Source: Pelagibacterium limicola
Lineage (GTDB): Bacteria > Pseudomonadota > Alphaproteobacteria > Rhizobiales > Devosiaceae
Assembly (NCBI RefSeq): GCF_015694405.1
Contig: NZ_JADQDB010000010.1
Location: 62,001 to 126,000, forward strand
DNA length: 64,000 bases
Direction of reading: 5' to 3'
In this document: positions 57,044 to 64,000 of the stretch, piece after piece
Position numbering within the stretch: the stretch's first letter is position 1
How the letters are laid out: every line of letters begins with the position of its first letter
Position numbers and translations under genes: made by a program
Notes under the pieces: model-generated
What the model saw: the letters and a program-made list of their open reading frames with translations, nothing else
Told to the model about the DNA's origin: nothing
The model's database searches: none

Positions 57044-57403
57044 TCAGTGGACGACCTTATTGATGACCGCGATGAGTTTTTCGGGATCGAACGGTTTGAC
57101 GATCCAGCCCGTCCCTCCGGCGGCGCGGCCCTGGTCGCGCTTGTCCTGGCTGGTTTCGGTTGTAAGAATGAGAATGGGCAGGCTCTGGTGCTTGCCGGTG
57201 GCCCGTACGTTCTTGATGAACTCGATCCCGTCCATAACCGGCATGTTGATGTCCGTGATCACCACATCGACATCCTGGCTCTTCAGCACATCGAGGCCGA
57301 TCTGCCCATTTTCCGCCTGAAGCACCTCGAACCCCGCATTTGTAAGCGTGTGATGGAGCATGGCCAGAATGGTCCGGGAATCATCGACAGTAAGAACGCG
57401 CAT
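57044..57403 (-). CDS. cheY: CheY-type single-domain response regulator
   Basis: 119 residues. Phospho-Asp51 in VVITDINMPVMDGIEF, acidic pair DD, Thr in LILTTETS and Lys in WIVKPFDPEKL. It lies 31 bases upstream of cheA, so it is likely cotranscribed and a direct CheA partner. It is distinct from the second CheY at 48.6-49.0 kb. Confidence 0.94.
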   Translation of the reverse strand: MRVLTVDDSRTILAMLHHTLTNAGFEVLQAENGQIGLDVLKSQDVDVVITDINMPVMDGIEFIKNVRATGKHQSLPILILTTETSQDKRDQGRAAGGTGWIVKPFDPEKLIAVINKVVH

Positions 57404-57410
57404 TTGAAAC

Positions 57411-57701
57411 TTACCCTTTAAGGACAGCCGCAAAGCTGGGCGCGAGGCCGAGCTTTTCGATGGAGCCGAGCAAGGCATCGCTTGCCCCGGATATTGAAAA
57501 TTCGGTTCCCGAACGCGCCGCCGTCTGGGCAGCGCTCAGGAGCATGAACAGGGCATTTGTCGATACCCGCTCGACCGCCCCCGCGACGATTTCGACGGGG
57601 CCGGCGTGAAGCGCCTCGAGCAGCGTGTCGCGGACGTCATCGATCGCGTCGAGATCGACGACGCGCGGCAAGGACACGCTCTGGGGTTTGGACTTGGGCA
57701 T
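57411..57701 (-). CDS. STAS-domain protein at the head of the che cluster
   Basis: 96 residues with a STAS (anti-anti-sigma-like) fold: VDLDAIDDVRDTLLEALHAGPVEIVAG, then VERVSTNALFMLLSAAQTAARSGTEFSIS. The usual D-S-S-G phospho-site reads V-S-T-N. Such proteins head the che operon in many Rhizobiales and may act in CheY signalling, as CheS does in some species. The cheY gene starts 7 bases downstream. Confidence 0.85.
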   Translation of the reverse strand: MPKSKPQSVSLPRVVDLDAIDDVRDTLLEALHAGPVEIVAGAVERVSTNALFMLLSAAQTAARSGTEFSISGASDALLGSIEKLGLAPSFAAVLKG

Positions 57702-57748
57702 CTGACGGCGGACTCCCCCCTGATTTATGCGACCGCAGTTTGTCCATG

Positions 57749-57780
57749 AAGCGTTTAAGAATTCGTAACTATAAACGCTT
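57749..57780. promoter_or_regulatory. Inverted repeat upstream of the che operon
   Basis: AAGCGTTTA and TAAACGCTT are perfect 9-bp arms separated by 14 bases, 48 bases upstream of the STAS start. The location suits a regulator binding site for the che genes. Confidence 0.5.
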
Positions 57781-57807
57781 TGGCTGACATGGGCTCTTGC
57801 TTAGGGA

Positions 57808-58860
57808 TCAGGGGATGTGCGGCGCAAACACCGCTTCGAGCCCGTCCCTGTCGACATCGGCCAGGCTTGCAGGAGACCAGCGCGGCGCGCGGTCCTTGTC
57901 GACCAGTGCAGCCCGGACCCCTTCGGCAAAATCGGGCCGCGGCGCCATGTAGGCCGCGAGATCGAGGTCGAGCGCGAGGATCGCGTCGGTATCGCGCAGT
58001 TTGCGGGCAAGCCTGTGGCTCTGCGCGATCACTTCAAGGCTCGTGGGGCAATGGGTTGCCATAGCCTGATGAAGCGCCGACGCCGCGGGATCTCCATCGC
58101 TGGCCAACGAAGCAAGATTGGCAACGATCTCGGGTACCGGCTGGTTCTCGAAGGCCAAGCGCAGGGAATCGGCGGTTTGGCAGAACGCTGCCGCGTCTGG
58201 GTCCTGCGATTCGCCCGCAATGATCGCAGCGATGGCAGTGTCGGGATCGATAGCGAGCGCTGCCTCGATGATCCGTTGCCGCAGGCCCTGCAATTCTGAA
58301 TCGGGAACCATTGCGTCGGTCAGGCCCAGTGCAATCGCATCGCCCGGGCCGAGCGCGACCCCGCTCATGAGGAAGGCCAGCGCCCTGTGCTCGGGCGTCT
58401 GGTACAGGATGGCATTGACCCCGACATCGCAGAAAAACCCGATCGCGGCCTCGGGCATGGCGAACCGGCTCGAGGCGGCCGCGACGCGATAGCGCGCATG
58501 GCTCGAAAGCCCTATGCCCCCTCCCATGACAAAGCCATGTTGGAGGGCAATGATGGGCTTCCGATAGGACGCAATGAGCCCGTTCATGCGATATTCGTCC
58601 TCGAAATAGGCCCGGACCTCATCGCGGCGCCCAGCCAAGGACAGCTCACGGGAAGTGCGCACGTCTCCCCCGGCACAGAACCCCTTGGGGCCCTGCCCCT
58701 CGATAACCACCGCGGCAACGGATGGGTCATCCTCCCAGTCTTCGAGCGCAACCAGGATCTCCGCAATCATCGCGCCCGAGAGCGCGTTAATCGCCCGTTC
58801 CCGGGTCAGGGTTATCACCCCTGCCCGCCCATCGACCCCGATTTCAATTTCTGTGGTCAT
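57808..58860 (-). CDS. 3-hydroxyisobutyryl-CoA hydrolase-like enoyl-CoA hydratase family protein
   Basis: 350 residues, crotonase fold. GFCAGGDVRTSRE is the oxyanion hole, MPEAAIGFFCDVG holds the catalytic Glu, and C-terminal DFAEGVRAALVDKDRAPRW is diagnostic of the HIBYL-CoA hydrolase branch of valine breakdown. The usual F-P-D-V-G reads F-C-D-V-G. ATG 58860 is the conserved start. There is no other valine-pathway gene nearby. Confidence 0.9.
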   Translation of the reverse strand: MTTEIEIGVDGRAGVITLTRERAINALSGAMIAEILVALEDWEDDPSVAAVVIEGQGPKGFCAGGDVRTSRELSLAGRRDEVRAYFEDEYRMNGLIASYRKPIIALQHGFVMGGGIGLSSHARYRVAAASSRFAMPEAAIGFFCDVGVNAILYQTPEHRALAFLMSGVALGPGDAIALGLTDAMVPDSELQGLRQRIIEAALAIDPDTAIAAIIAGESQDPDAAAFCQTADSLRLAFENQPVPEIVANLASLASDGDPAASALHQAMATHCPTSLEVIAQSHRLARKLRDTDAILALDLDLAAYMAPRPDFAEGVRAALVDKDRAPRWSPASLADVDRDGLEAVFAPHIP

Positions 58861-59063
58861 GCCGTTCCTCGCTCCGATGCCTTCCATACAGCACGGAAGG
58901 CGAACAAATTGAAGCGCCATGATCTCGCAAGGGTTTCCTGCCCCGCCAAATGGCTCTCGACCCAATAGCGCTTTCGCATCGGAAAAGTGGTTTCCTCTTT
59001 TGAAAAAAACCCACTAAAGCTGCACCGACATACCGCCCGAAACGACCAGCAGACAAAGACGCG

Positions 59064-60404
59064 ATGCCTCACATCCCAGCCCCCAAAATCGCCCTCACCG
59101 GTATCGCCCGCGATCTCGAGGAACGCGCTGCCACCGGAAAGCCCATCCGGCTCGGAATCATCGGCTCGGGCGAGATGGGCACCGATCTCGTGACGCAGAC
59201 GATGCTGATGAAGGGTATCGAAATCGCCGCAATCTCGACGCGACGTCCACATACGGCCATGGCGGCAATGGATATTGCCTATGGGGCGGGCAATGGCGCG
59301 GAGCGGGCAAGTGAAGTTGAAACACGCGCGGCGATGAGCCAGGCGATTGCCAGGGGCGCCATTGCCGTCACCGCGGACTGCCAATTGATGGTCACCGCTC
59401 CTGAAATCGACGTGGTGATCGACGCGACGGGAAAGCCTGGTGTCGCCGCTGATTTTGACTTGCTCGCCATGGAACACGGCAAGCATCTGGTGATGATGAA
59501 CGTGGAGGCGGACGTCACCATAGGGGCATACCTCAAGGCGCAGGCGGACCGGCTGGGCGTCGTATATTCCGTCGGAGCGGGGGACGAACCGTCCTCGTGC
59601 ATGGAACTGATCGAATTCGTGACAGCCCTCGGGCTTGAGGTCGTCTCGGCCGGGAAAGGCAAGAACAACCCGTTCAATCCCGATGCCGTCCCTGCAGATT
59701 ACCTCGAGGAAGCCACGCGACGGAACATGAACCCTCGCATGCTGGTCGAATTCGTGGACGGATCGAAGACGATGGTCGAGATGGCCGCTATTGCCAACGC
59801 CACGGGTCTCATACCCGACAAGCCGGGCATGCACGGGCCCGACGCCGGCCGTGAAACGCTTCCCAAAATCCTGATTCCGAAGGACGATGGGGGCGTGCTC
59901 TCGCGTTCGGGCGTGGTCGACTACACCGTTGGCAAGGGTGTGGCGCCCGGGGTCTTCGTCATCGCCAAGGCCAGCCATCCGCGCATCATCGAAAGGCTCG
60001 ACGACCTCCATGTCGGCCACGGCCCCTATTACGGCTTCTACCGGCCTTACCACCTGACAAGCCTCGAAGTTCCGCTCACCGCCGCGCGCATCATGCTCCA
60101 TGGGAGGCCCGATATGGTGCCCCTGCCCCGGCCAGTCGCCGAGGTTTGCGCCATCGCCAAGCGCGACCTGCCCGCAGGCATCCCGCTCGATGCCATCGGA
60201 GAAACCTGCTACCGCTCATGGACAATGACGGTGGCCGACGCCCGCGCCGCAAAAGCTATCCCGGTTGGATTGCTCGAGGGTGGCGTGACCACAGCTGATA
60301 TCAAGAAGGGTGAAATCCTTACTGCAGCCAACGCCGCCCCCCAAACCGGCACCAACCTTTACCGGCTGAGGCAGCTTCAGGACGAAATGCTCAAATTGGC
60401 GTAA
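59064..60404 (+). CDS. COG4091-type oxidoreductase with SAF domain (DXR-like candidate)
   Basis: 446 residues. The Rossmann motif is GIIGSGEMGTDL (Gly34-Gly39), followed by a homoserine-dehydrogenase-like central domain (TVGKGVAPGVF, VGHGPYYGFYRPYHL) and a C-terminal SAF domain. The family (COG4091) includes the Brucella DXR-like protein that makes MEP from DXP and other sugar-acid or sugar-phosphate dehydrogenases. Which activity this one has cannot be read from the sequence. It is divergent from the hydrolase gene. Confidence 0.82.
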   Translation: MPHIPAPKIALTGIARDLEERAATGKPIRLGIIGSGEMGTDLVTQTMLMKGIEIAAISTRRPHTAMAAMDIAYGAGNGAERASEVETRAAMSQAIARGAIAVTADCQLMVTAPEIDVVIDATGKPGVAADFDLLAMEHGKHLVMMNVEADVTIGAYLKAQADRLGVVYSVGAGDEPSSCMELIEFVTALGLEVVSAGKGKNNPFNPDAVPADYLEEATRRNMNPRMLVEFVDGSKTMVEMAAIANATGLIPDKPGMHGPDAGRETLPKILIPKDDGGVLSRSGVVDYTVGKGVAPGVFVIAKASHPRIIERLDDLHVGHGPYYGFYRPYHLTSLEVPLTAARIMLHGRPDMVPLPRPVAEVCAIAKRDLPAGIPLDAIGETCYRSWTMTVADARAAKAIPVGLLEGGVTTADIKKGEILTAANAAPQTGTNLYRLRQLQDEMLKLA

Positions 60405-60534
60405 AGTCGCAGCTCGGACCTTCCCTCAGCTGCGTCCGGTTCGCGGCGCCCGATAAGGACCCGCGCAAGACGCTTTTCGTGGCCGCGTTGACATGCAAAG
60501 CTAGGCACGCAACCCAGCAGATACCGGCCCGCCC

Positions 60535-61644
60535 GTGACCAGACCCCGTTTCACACCCGTCATTGAAGCCCTCCCTTCGACCGTTCCTTTTCTCGCCCCC
60601 GAAGCCATCGTGAGGCAGACCGGTATCCCCATGCGCGCCCGTCTGGGGGCGAATGAAAGCGGCTTCGGCCCCTCGCCCAGGGTAACGGCAGCCATTGCCC
60701 AGGCCGCTTCGGGCGTCTGGACCTATGGTGATCCCGAGAACCACGACCTGCGGACCGCTCTGGCCGCAAAGCTGGGTCGCGGCATCGATGAAATATCCAT
60801 TGGCGAGGGGATCGATTCGCTCCAGGGGTTGATCTGCCGCCTGTTCATCGAGCCCGGCGATCGGGTAGTGACCTCGCTCGGCGCATATCCAACCTTCAAC
60901 TACCACGTCGCTGCTCAGGGCGGGGCGCTGGTCACCGTCCCGTATCGCGATGATCGCGAGGACCTTGAGGCGCTGGCCGACGAGACGAAAAAAGCACCGA
61001 CACGCATCGTCTATCTTGCCAATCCCGACAATCCCATGGGCACCTGGTGGCAATCCCAGGCCATCGAGGCCTTCGTCGATGCCGTTTCGGCCAAAACGCT
61101 TGTCGTACTCGATGAAGCCTATGGCGAAACCGCTCCCACCGGCACCATGCCTCCCACCAGCTTTATCCGGCCGAACCTCTTGCGCTTGCGGACCTTTTCG
61201 AAAGCCTACGGACTTGCAGGCCTCCGCGTCGGCTATTGCCTGGGCGATCCGGGGATCATTGCGGGGTTCGACCGCATCCGCAATCATTTCGGCGTCAACA
61301 AGATCGGCCAGATCGCGGCTCTGGCGGCTCTCGATGACACGGCATATCTCCAAGAGGTCCTGGATGCGATCGCCAGGGCGCGCCGGACCATCGAGAGTTT
61401 TTCGTCCGAGCTCGGTCTTCTTGCAATTCCCTCGGCCACGAACTTTGTCGCCATCGATTGCGGGCAGGATGCCGCCTATGCGCAGGCCGTACTGGACGGT
61501 CTGGCGGCGCGCGGCGTTTTCGTGCGCAAACCTTCCGCCCCGGTGCTCGCCCGCACCATCCGCATGAGTGTGGGACCGGAGGCCGAACTGGAAATCGCCC
61601 ACCAAGCTCTGGCGGAAACGATACGCGCGTTAGAAAGGCGTTAA
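60535..61644 (+). CDS. HisC-like PLP-dependent aminotransferase
   Basis: 369 residues, start GTG. Fold type I aminotransferase: FGPSPRVTAAI, ANPDNPMGTW, VVLDEAYGE and the PLP lysine in TFSKAYGLAGLRVGY. These are the histidinol-phosphate aminotransferase signatures, although the substrate could be another amino acid. It is 130 bases after the SAF-domain gene and 98 bases before mlaE. Confidence 0.9.
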   Translation: MTRPRFTPVIEALPSTVPFLAPEAIVRQTGIPMRARLGANESGFGPSPRVTAAIAQAASGVWTYGDPENHDLRTALAAKLGRGIDEISIGEGIDSLQGLICRLFIEPGDRVVTSLGAYPTFNYHVAAQGGALVTVPYRDDREDLEALADETKKAPTRIVYLANPDNPMGTWWQSQAIEAFVDAVSAKTLVVLDEAYGETAPTGTMPPTSFIRPNLLRLRTFSKAYGLAGLRVGYCLGDPGIIAGFDRIRNHFGVNKIGQIAALAALDDTAYLQEVLDAIARARRTIESFSSELGLLAIPSATNFVAIDCGQDAAYAQAVLDGLAARGVFVRKPSAPVLARTIRMSVGPEAELEIAHQALAETIRALERR

Positions 61645-61742
61645 CGAACGGGGTAAGCGTCCGGGATCTGGCGACAGCCAAATTGATTCGTGCTACCCCT
61701 CGGACATTCAACGCGCATAAACGAGGCCCGTGCCGTCAGACC

Positions 61743-62900
61743 ATGAGTTCCGGGACCGCCGACGCCGCGCCAGCGCGGCTCGACATCGATAGCACCGGCG
61801 AGCACACCGCCCTCATTCTGTCCGGACGCTGGACCGGCGATGCGGCGCGGGAGATCGAGCGCGCCATTCACCAACTCGACCGCCGCCTGTCCGATACAAA
61901 GGATTTGCGTTTCGATCTGGCCGCGATTGAAGACCTCGATACAGTCGGTGCCTGGCTGATCGTGGGTGCCCAGAACGCCGCGGCCGCCACGGGCCGGAAA
62001 ATCGAGATTACCGGCGGCACGCCGGCCCAGCTCGCCCTTCTGAGACGTGTAGCGTCAACCCGGCTCGCCCCTGGCATCACGCCAGCAAAAGGATTGCCCT
62101 TCCTCATCAGGCCCTTCGATATGCTGGGGCGCGCCGTTGCCGAAGCGGTCACCGATACCGTGCGCCTCGCCACCGCCTTCGGGGAAATGCTGGCCGTTCT
62201 CGTCACTTCATTTTCGGGACGCGGCCATTTCCGGCTGACCGCTTTTGTCAACCAGTTCGACCTGATCGTCTTTCGCGCCGTCCCCATTGTCATGCTGATT
62301 TCGCTCGTCGTGGGCGCAATCATCACCCAGCAGACCATCCTGCAACTGCGCAATTTCGGCGTCTCCATCTACGTTGTCGATCTCGCCGCCATTCTCATGC
62401 TGCGCGAAGTAGGGCTGCTGCTGGCCGCCATCATGGTCGCCGGGCGTTCAGGCTCCGCGATTACAGCGGAAATCGGTTCGATGCGGATGCGCGAAGAGCT
62501 CGATGCGCTTTCGGTAATGGGCGTGGACCCCTACCGCGCGCTGGTCCTGCCCCGGATGATGGCTTTGATCGTCGGCATGCCGCTGCTCGCCTTCCTCGCT
62601 TCGCTCGCCGGCCTGGCCGGGGCGGCCATCGTTGCGCGCGTCTATGGTGAAATCCCGCTCGAGGTCTTTCTCGATCGCCTGCGCGACGCACTTTCCATGC
62701 GCAGCCTGATGGTCGGGATGATCAAGGCGCCCGCCATGGCTTTCATCATCGGGCTCGTCGCCATAAACGAAGGCTTCAAGGTCAAGGGAAGCGCCGAATC
62801 GCTTGGGCGCCGCACCACCGCATCGGTCGTGCGGGCCATCTTCCTCGTCATCGTCGCGGACGGCCTGTTTGCCGTCTTCTTCGCTGCCATAGGGTTCTGA
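61743..62900 (+). CDS. mlaE: MlaE-family permease with N-terminal STAS domain
   Basis: 385 residues. Residues 10-110 form a STAS-like domain (LILSGRWTGDAAREIERAIHQ, IEDLDTVGAWLIVGAQNA), fused to the MlaE membrane part (VSLVVGAIITQQTILQLRNFG, REVGLLLAAIMVAGRSGSAITAEIGSMRMREELDAL). It is the permease of the phospholipid Mla system, retrograde/anterograde lipid transport between membranes. The fused STAS replaces the separate MlaB of E. coli. ATG 61743 fits the start. Confidence 0.93.
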   Translation: MSSGTADAAPARLDIDSTGEHTALILSGRWTGDAAREIERAIHQLDRRLSDTKDLRFDLAAIEDLDTVGAWLIVGAQNAAAATGRKIEITGGTPAQLALLRRVASTRLAPGITPAKGLPFLIRPFDMLGRAVAEAVTDTVRLATAFGEMLAVLVTSFSGRGHFRLTAFVNQFDLIVFRAVPIVMLISLVVGAIITQQTILQLRNFGVSIYVVDLAAILMLREVGLLLAAIMVAGRSGSAITAEIGSMRMREELDALSVMGVDPYRALVLPRMMALIVGMPLLAFLASLAGLAGAAIVARVYGEIPLEVFLDRLRDALSMRSLMVGMIKAPAMAFIIGLVAINEGFKVKGSAESLGRRTTASVVRAIFLVIVADGLFAVFFAAIGF

Positions 62901-62905
62901 GCGTG

Positions 62906-63685
62906 ATGGCCGAGGATTCTCCCATTCTCGAAATCGACAACCTCTCGGTCGCCTTCGGGCCGGTCCGCGTGATCGACGGGTTGAGCTTTTCGGTGAAAAA
63001 GGGCGAGATCCTTGGCGTCATCGGTCCGTCGGGTTCGGGGAAGTCGGTGACCCTGCGCGCCATTGTGGGCCTTCTCCCCATGGCCGGTGGCGCCATAAAG
63101 GTCTTCGGCAAGGACTACGCGGCGATGAAGCCGGCCGAGCGGCTGCGGACCGAACGGCGATGGGGCGTGCTGTTCCAGCAGGGCGCACTGTTTTCCGCGT
63201 TGACGGTCCTTGAGAATATCGAATTCCCCATGCGCGAGCACTTTCCGGTAAGTCCCCGCATCCGCCGCGAAGTTGCCCGCTACAAGATCGATCTTGTCGG
63301 GCTGCCGGCCGAGGCCGCCTATCGCTATCCGTCCGAGCTTTCCGGCGGAATGATCAAACGTGCGGCGCTCGCCCGCTCGCTCGCGCTGGACCCCGATATC
63401 CTGTTCCTCGATGAACCCACGGCCGGGCTCGATCCCATCGGGGCTGCAAAGTTCGATGAACTTGTCGTGGCCCTGCGCGACACGCTGGGCCTGACCGTCT
63501 ATATGGTAACCCACGACCTTGATACCCTGGCTGCGTCCTGCGACCGTATAGCGGCGTTGGGCAAGGGCCGGCTTCTCGCCATCGGGACGATGAATGAAAT
63601 GCTCAAATCGGACGACCCCTGGCTAAACGACTATTTCAAAGGGCCGCGTGCGCGGCATCTGGGAACAACACGCGATGGAAAATAA
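62906..63685 (+). CDS. mlaF: MlaF-family ABC ATPase
   Basis: 259 residues. Walker A GPSGSGKSV, signature ELSGGMIKRAALARSL (S-G-G-M is typical of MlaF), Walker B ILFLDEPTAGLDP, H-loop MVTHDL. GTG 62903 immediately precedes the ATG 62906. It overlaps the mlaD start by 11 bases. Confidence 0.95.
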   Translation: MAEDSPILEIDNLSVAFGPVRVIDGLSFSVKKGEILGVIGPSGSGKSVTLRAIVGLLPMAGGAIKVFGKDYAAMKPAERLRTERRWGVLFQQGALFSALTVLENIEFPMREHFPVSPRIRREVARYKIDLVGLPAEAAYRYPSELSGGMIKRAALARSLALDPDILFLDEPTAGLDPIGAAKFDELVVALRDTLGLTVYMVTHDLDTLAASCDRIAALGKGRLLAIGTMNEMLKSDDPWLNDYFKGPRARHLGTTRDGK

Positions 63686-64000
63686 GGCCAATTACGCTCT
63701 CGTCGGCGCCTTTGCGACCCTTGTCATCGCCGCTCTGTTCGGCTTCGTCTATTGGTTCAATGCCGCCGACAGTACAGCGCCGCGTACTCCCTATGACGTG
63801 GTCTTCACCGGCGCGGTCACCGGGTTGACGGGTGGCACCAACGTGCTTTTCAACGGCATCAGGGTCGGCGACGTCACGAGCCTCAGGATCGATCCGCAAG
63901 ACCCCCAGCGCGTCATCGCCCGCATCGCGGTTCATGAGGGCACGCCGGTCATGAACGACACCCGCGCCGTTCTCGGTGTTCAGGGTTTGACCGGCATGGC
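63675..64000 (+). CDS. mlaD: MlaD-like MCE protein (partial, cut by the window end)
   Basis: The first 108 residues are visible: a transmembrane anchor (residues 6-28, YALVGAFATLVIAALFGFVYWF) and the start of an MCE domain (YDVVFTGAVTGLTGGTNVLFNGIRVGDVTSL). MCE proteins bind and relay lipids in the periplasm. The rest is outside the window. Confidence 0.93.
   Translation, partial: MENKANYALVGAFATLVIAALFGFVYWFNAADSTAPRTPYDVVFTGAVTGLTGGTNVLFNGIRVGDVTSLRIDPQDPQRVIARIAVHEGTPVMNDTRAVLGVQGLTGM

Noticed and set aside
57755-57769. CtrA-like TTAA-N7-TTAA site upstream of the che operon
   Set aside because: The second half reads TAAC one base out of register, so it does not meet the consensus.
58857-61605. 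Two long open frames antisense to the SAF oxidoreductase and the aminotransferase
   Set aside because: No domains; both are shadows of strong plus-strand genes.

Overview
The window is high-GC chromosomal DNA from an alphaproteobacterium, most likely a Hyphomicrobiales (Rhizobiales) member close to Devosia or Pelagibacterium. The reasons are the SUV3-like helicase, the DUF3309 and HIG1-domain small proteins, an frcBCA fructose-type importer, the YqaA-dsbB pair, MEP-pathway isoprenoid genes, and a che cluster with two CheY proteins, CheD and no classical CheZ. This is inferred from gene families read by eye, not from a database match. The genes are dense, on both strands, and mostly housekeeping. 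I saw no insertion sequence, prophage, integrase, CRISPR array, rRNA or replication origin. One tRNA is present: tRNA-Leu(CAA), at 19334-19418 on the minus strand.

Layout. 1-7.9 kb: a SUV3-like RNA helicase; an ArsR-like regulator, MFS transporter and P-loop ATPase unit behind a 26-bp perfect palindrome; a DUF3108 protein; rpmB; and a VUT/queuosine-precursor transporter. 7.9-19.3 kb: lysA, argH, a TlpA-like thioredoxin, small motility-like genes, a rhomboid protease, a PduO-type cobalamin adenosyltransferase, a LysR regulator and divergent epimerase, gluQRS, an AlkA-type glycosylase, an esterase, an HNH nuclease, dsbB and a YqaA-like protein. 19.3-23 kb: tRNA-Leu, HxlR, DJ-1/PfpI, a D-Ala-D-Ala carboxypeptidase, TusA and PilZ. 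23-27.5 kb: a ROK repressor divergent from frcBCA, with a 35-bp near-palindrome between them. 27.5-36.1 kb: a CAP lipoprotein, a membrane protein/XRE regulator pair, fumC, rpmF, mtgA, an IspA-type prenyltransferase, two GNAT proteins, a MOSC protein, ispG and a DUF3309 protein.

36.1-48.5 kb: pyruvate carboxylase, a TIGR01244 phosphatase-like protein, an orphan glycine-betaine-type binding protein, a complete branched-chain amino-acid ABC system (binding protein on plus, livH-livM-livG-livF on minus), methylglyoxal synthase and a second ROK regulator. 48.6-57.7 kb: a chemotaxis cluster. STAS, CheY, CheA and CheW form one minus-strand unit ending in a hairpin terminator. CheD, a membrane MCP without a periplasmic domain, CheR, CheB and a second CheY form another. 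Between them, on the plus strand, is a small protein with a CheZ-like D-x-x-x-Q motif, a CheT candidate. 57.8-64 kb: a 3-hydroxyisobutyryl-CoA hydrolase-like protein, a COG4091/SAF-domain oxidoreductase (a possible DXR-like enzyme), a HisC-like aminotransferase and the start of an mlaEFD lipid-transport operon cut by the window end.

How they fit together: sugar import (frc), anaplerosis (pyc), TCA (fumC) and the methylglyoxal bypass (mgsA) make a carbon-metabolism theme with two related ROK regulators. IspG, the prenyl synthase and possibly the COG4091 enzyme belong to isoprenoid synthesis. The che genes form a nearly complete signalling core. The most interesting items are the CheT-like gene, the ArsR-MFS-ATPase unit, the ROK operator and a long perfect inverted repeat after the liv genes.
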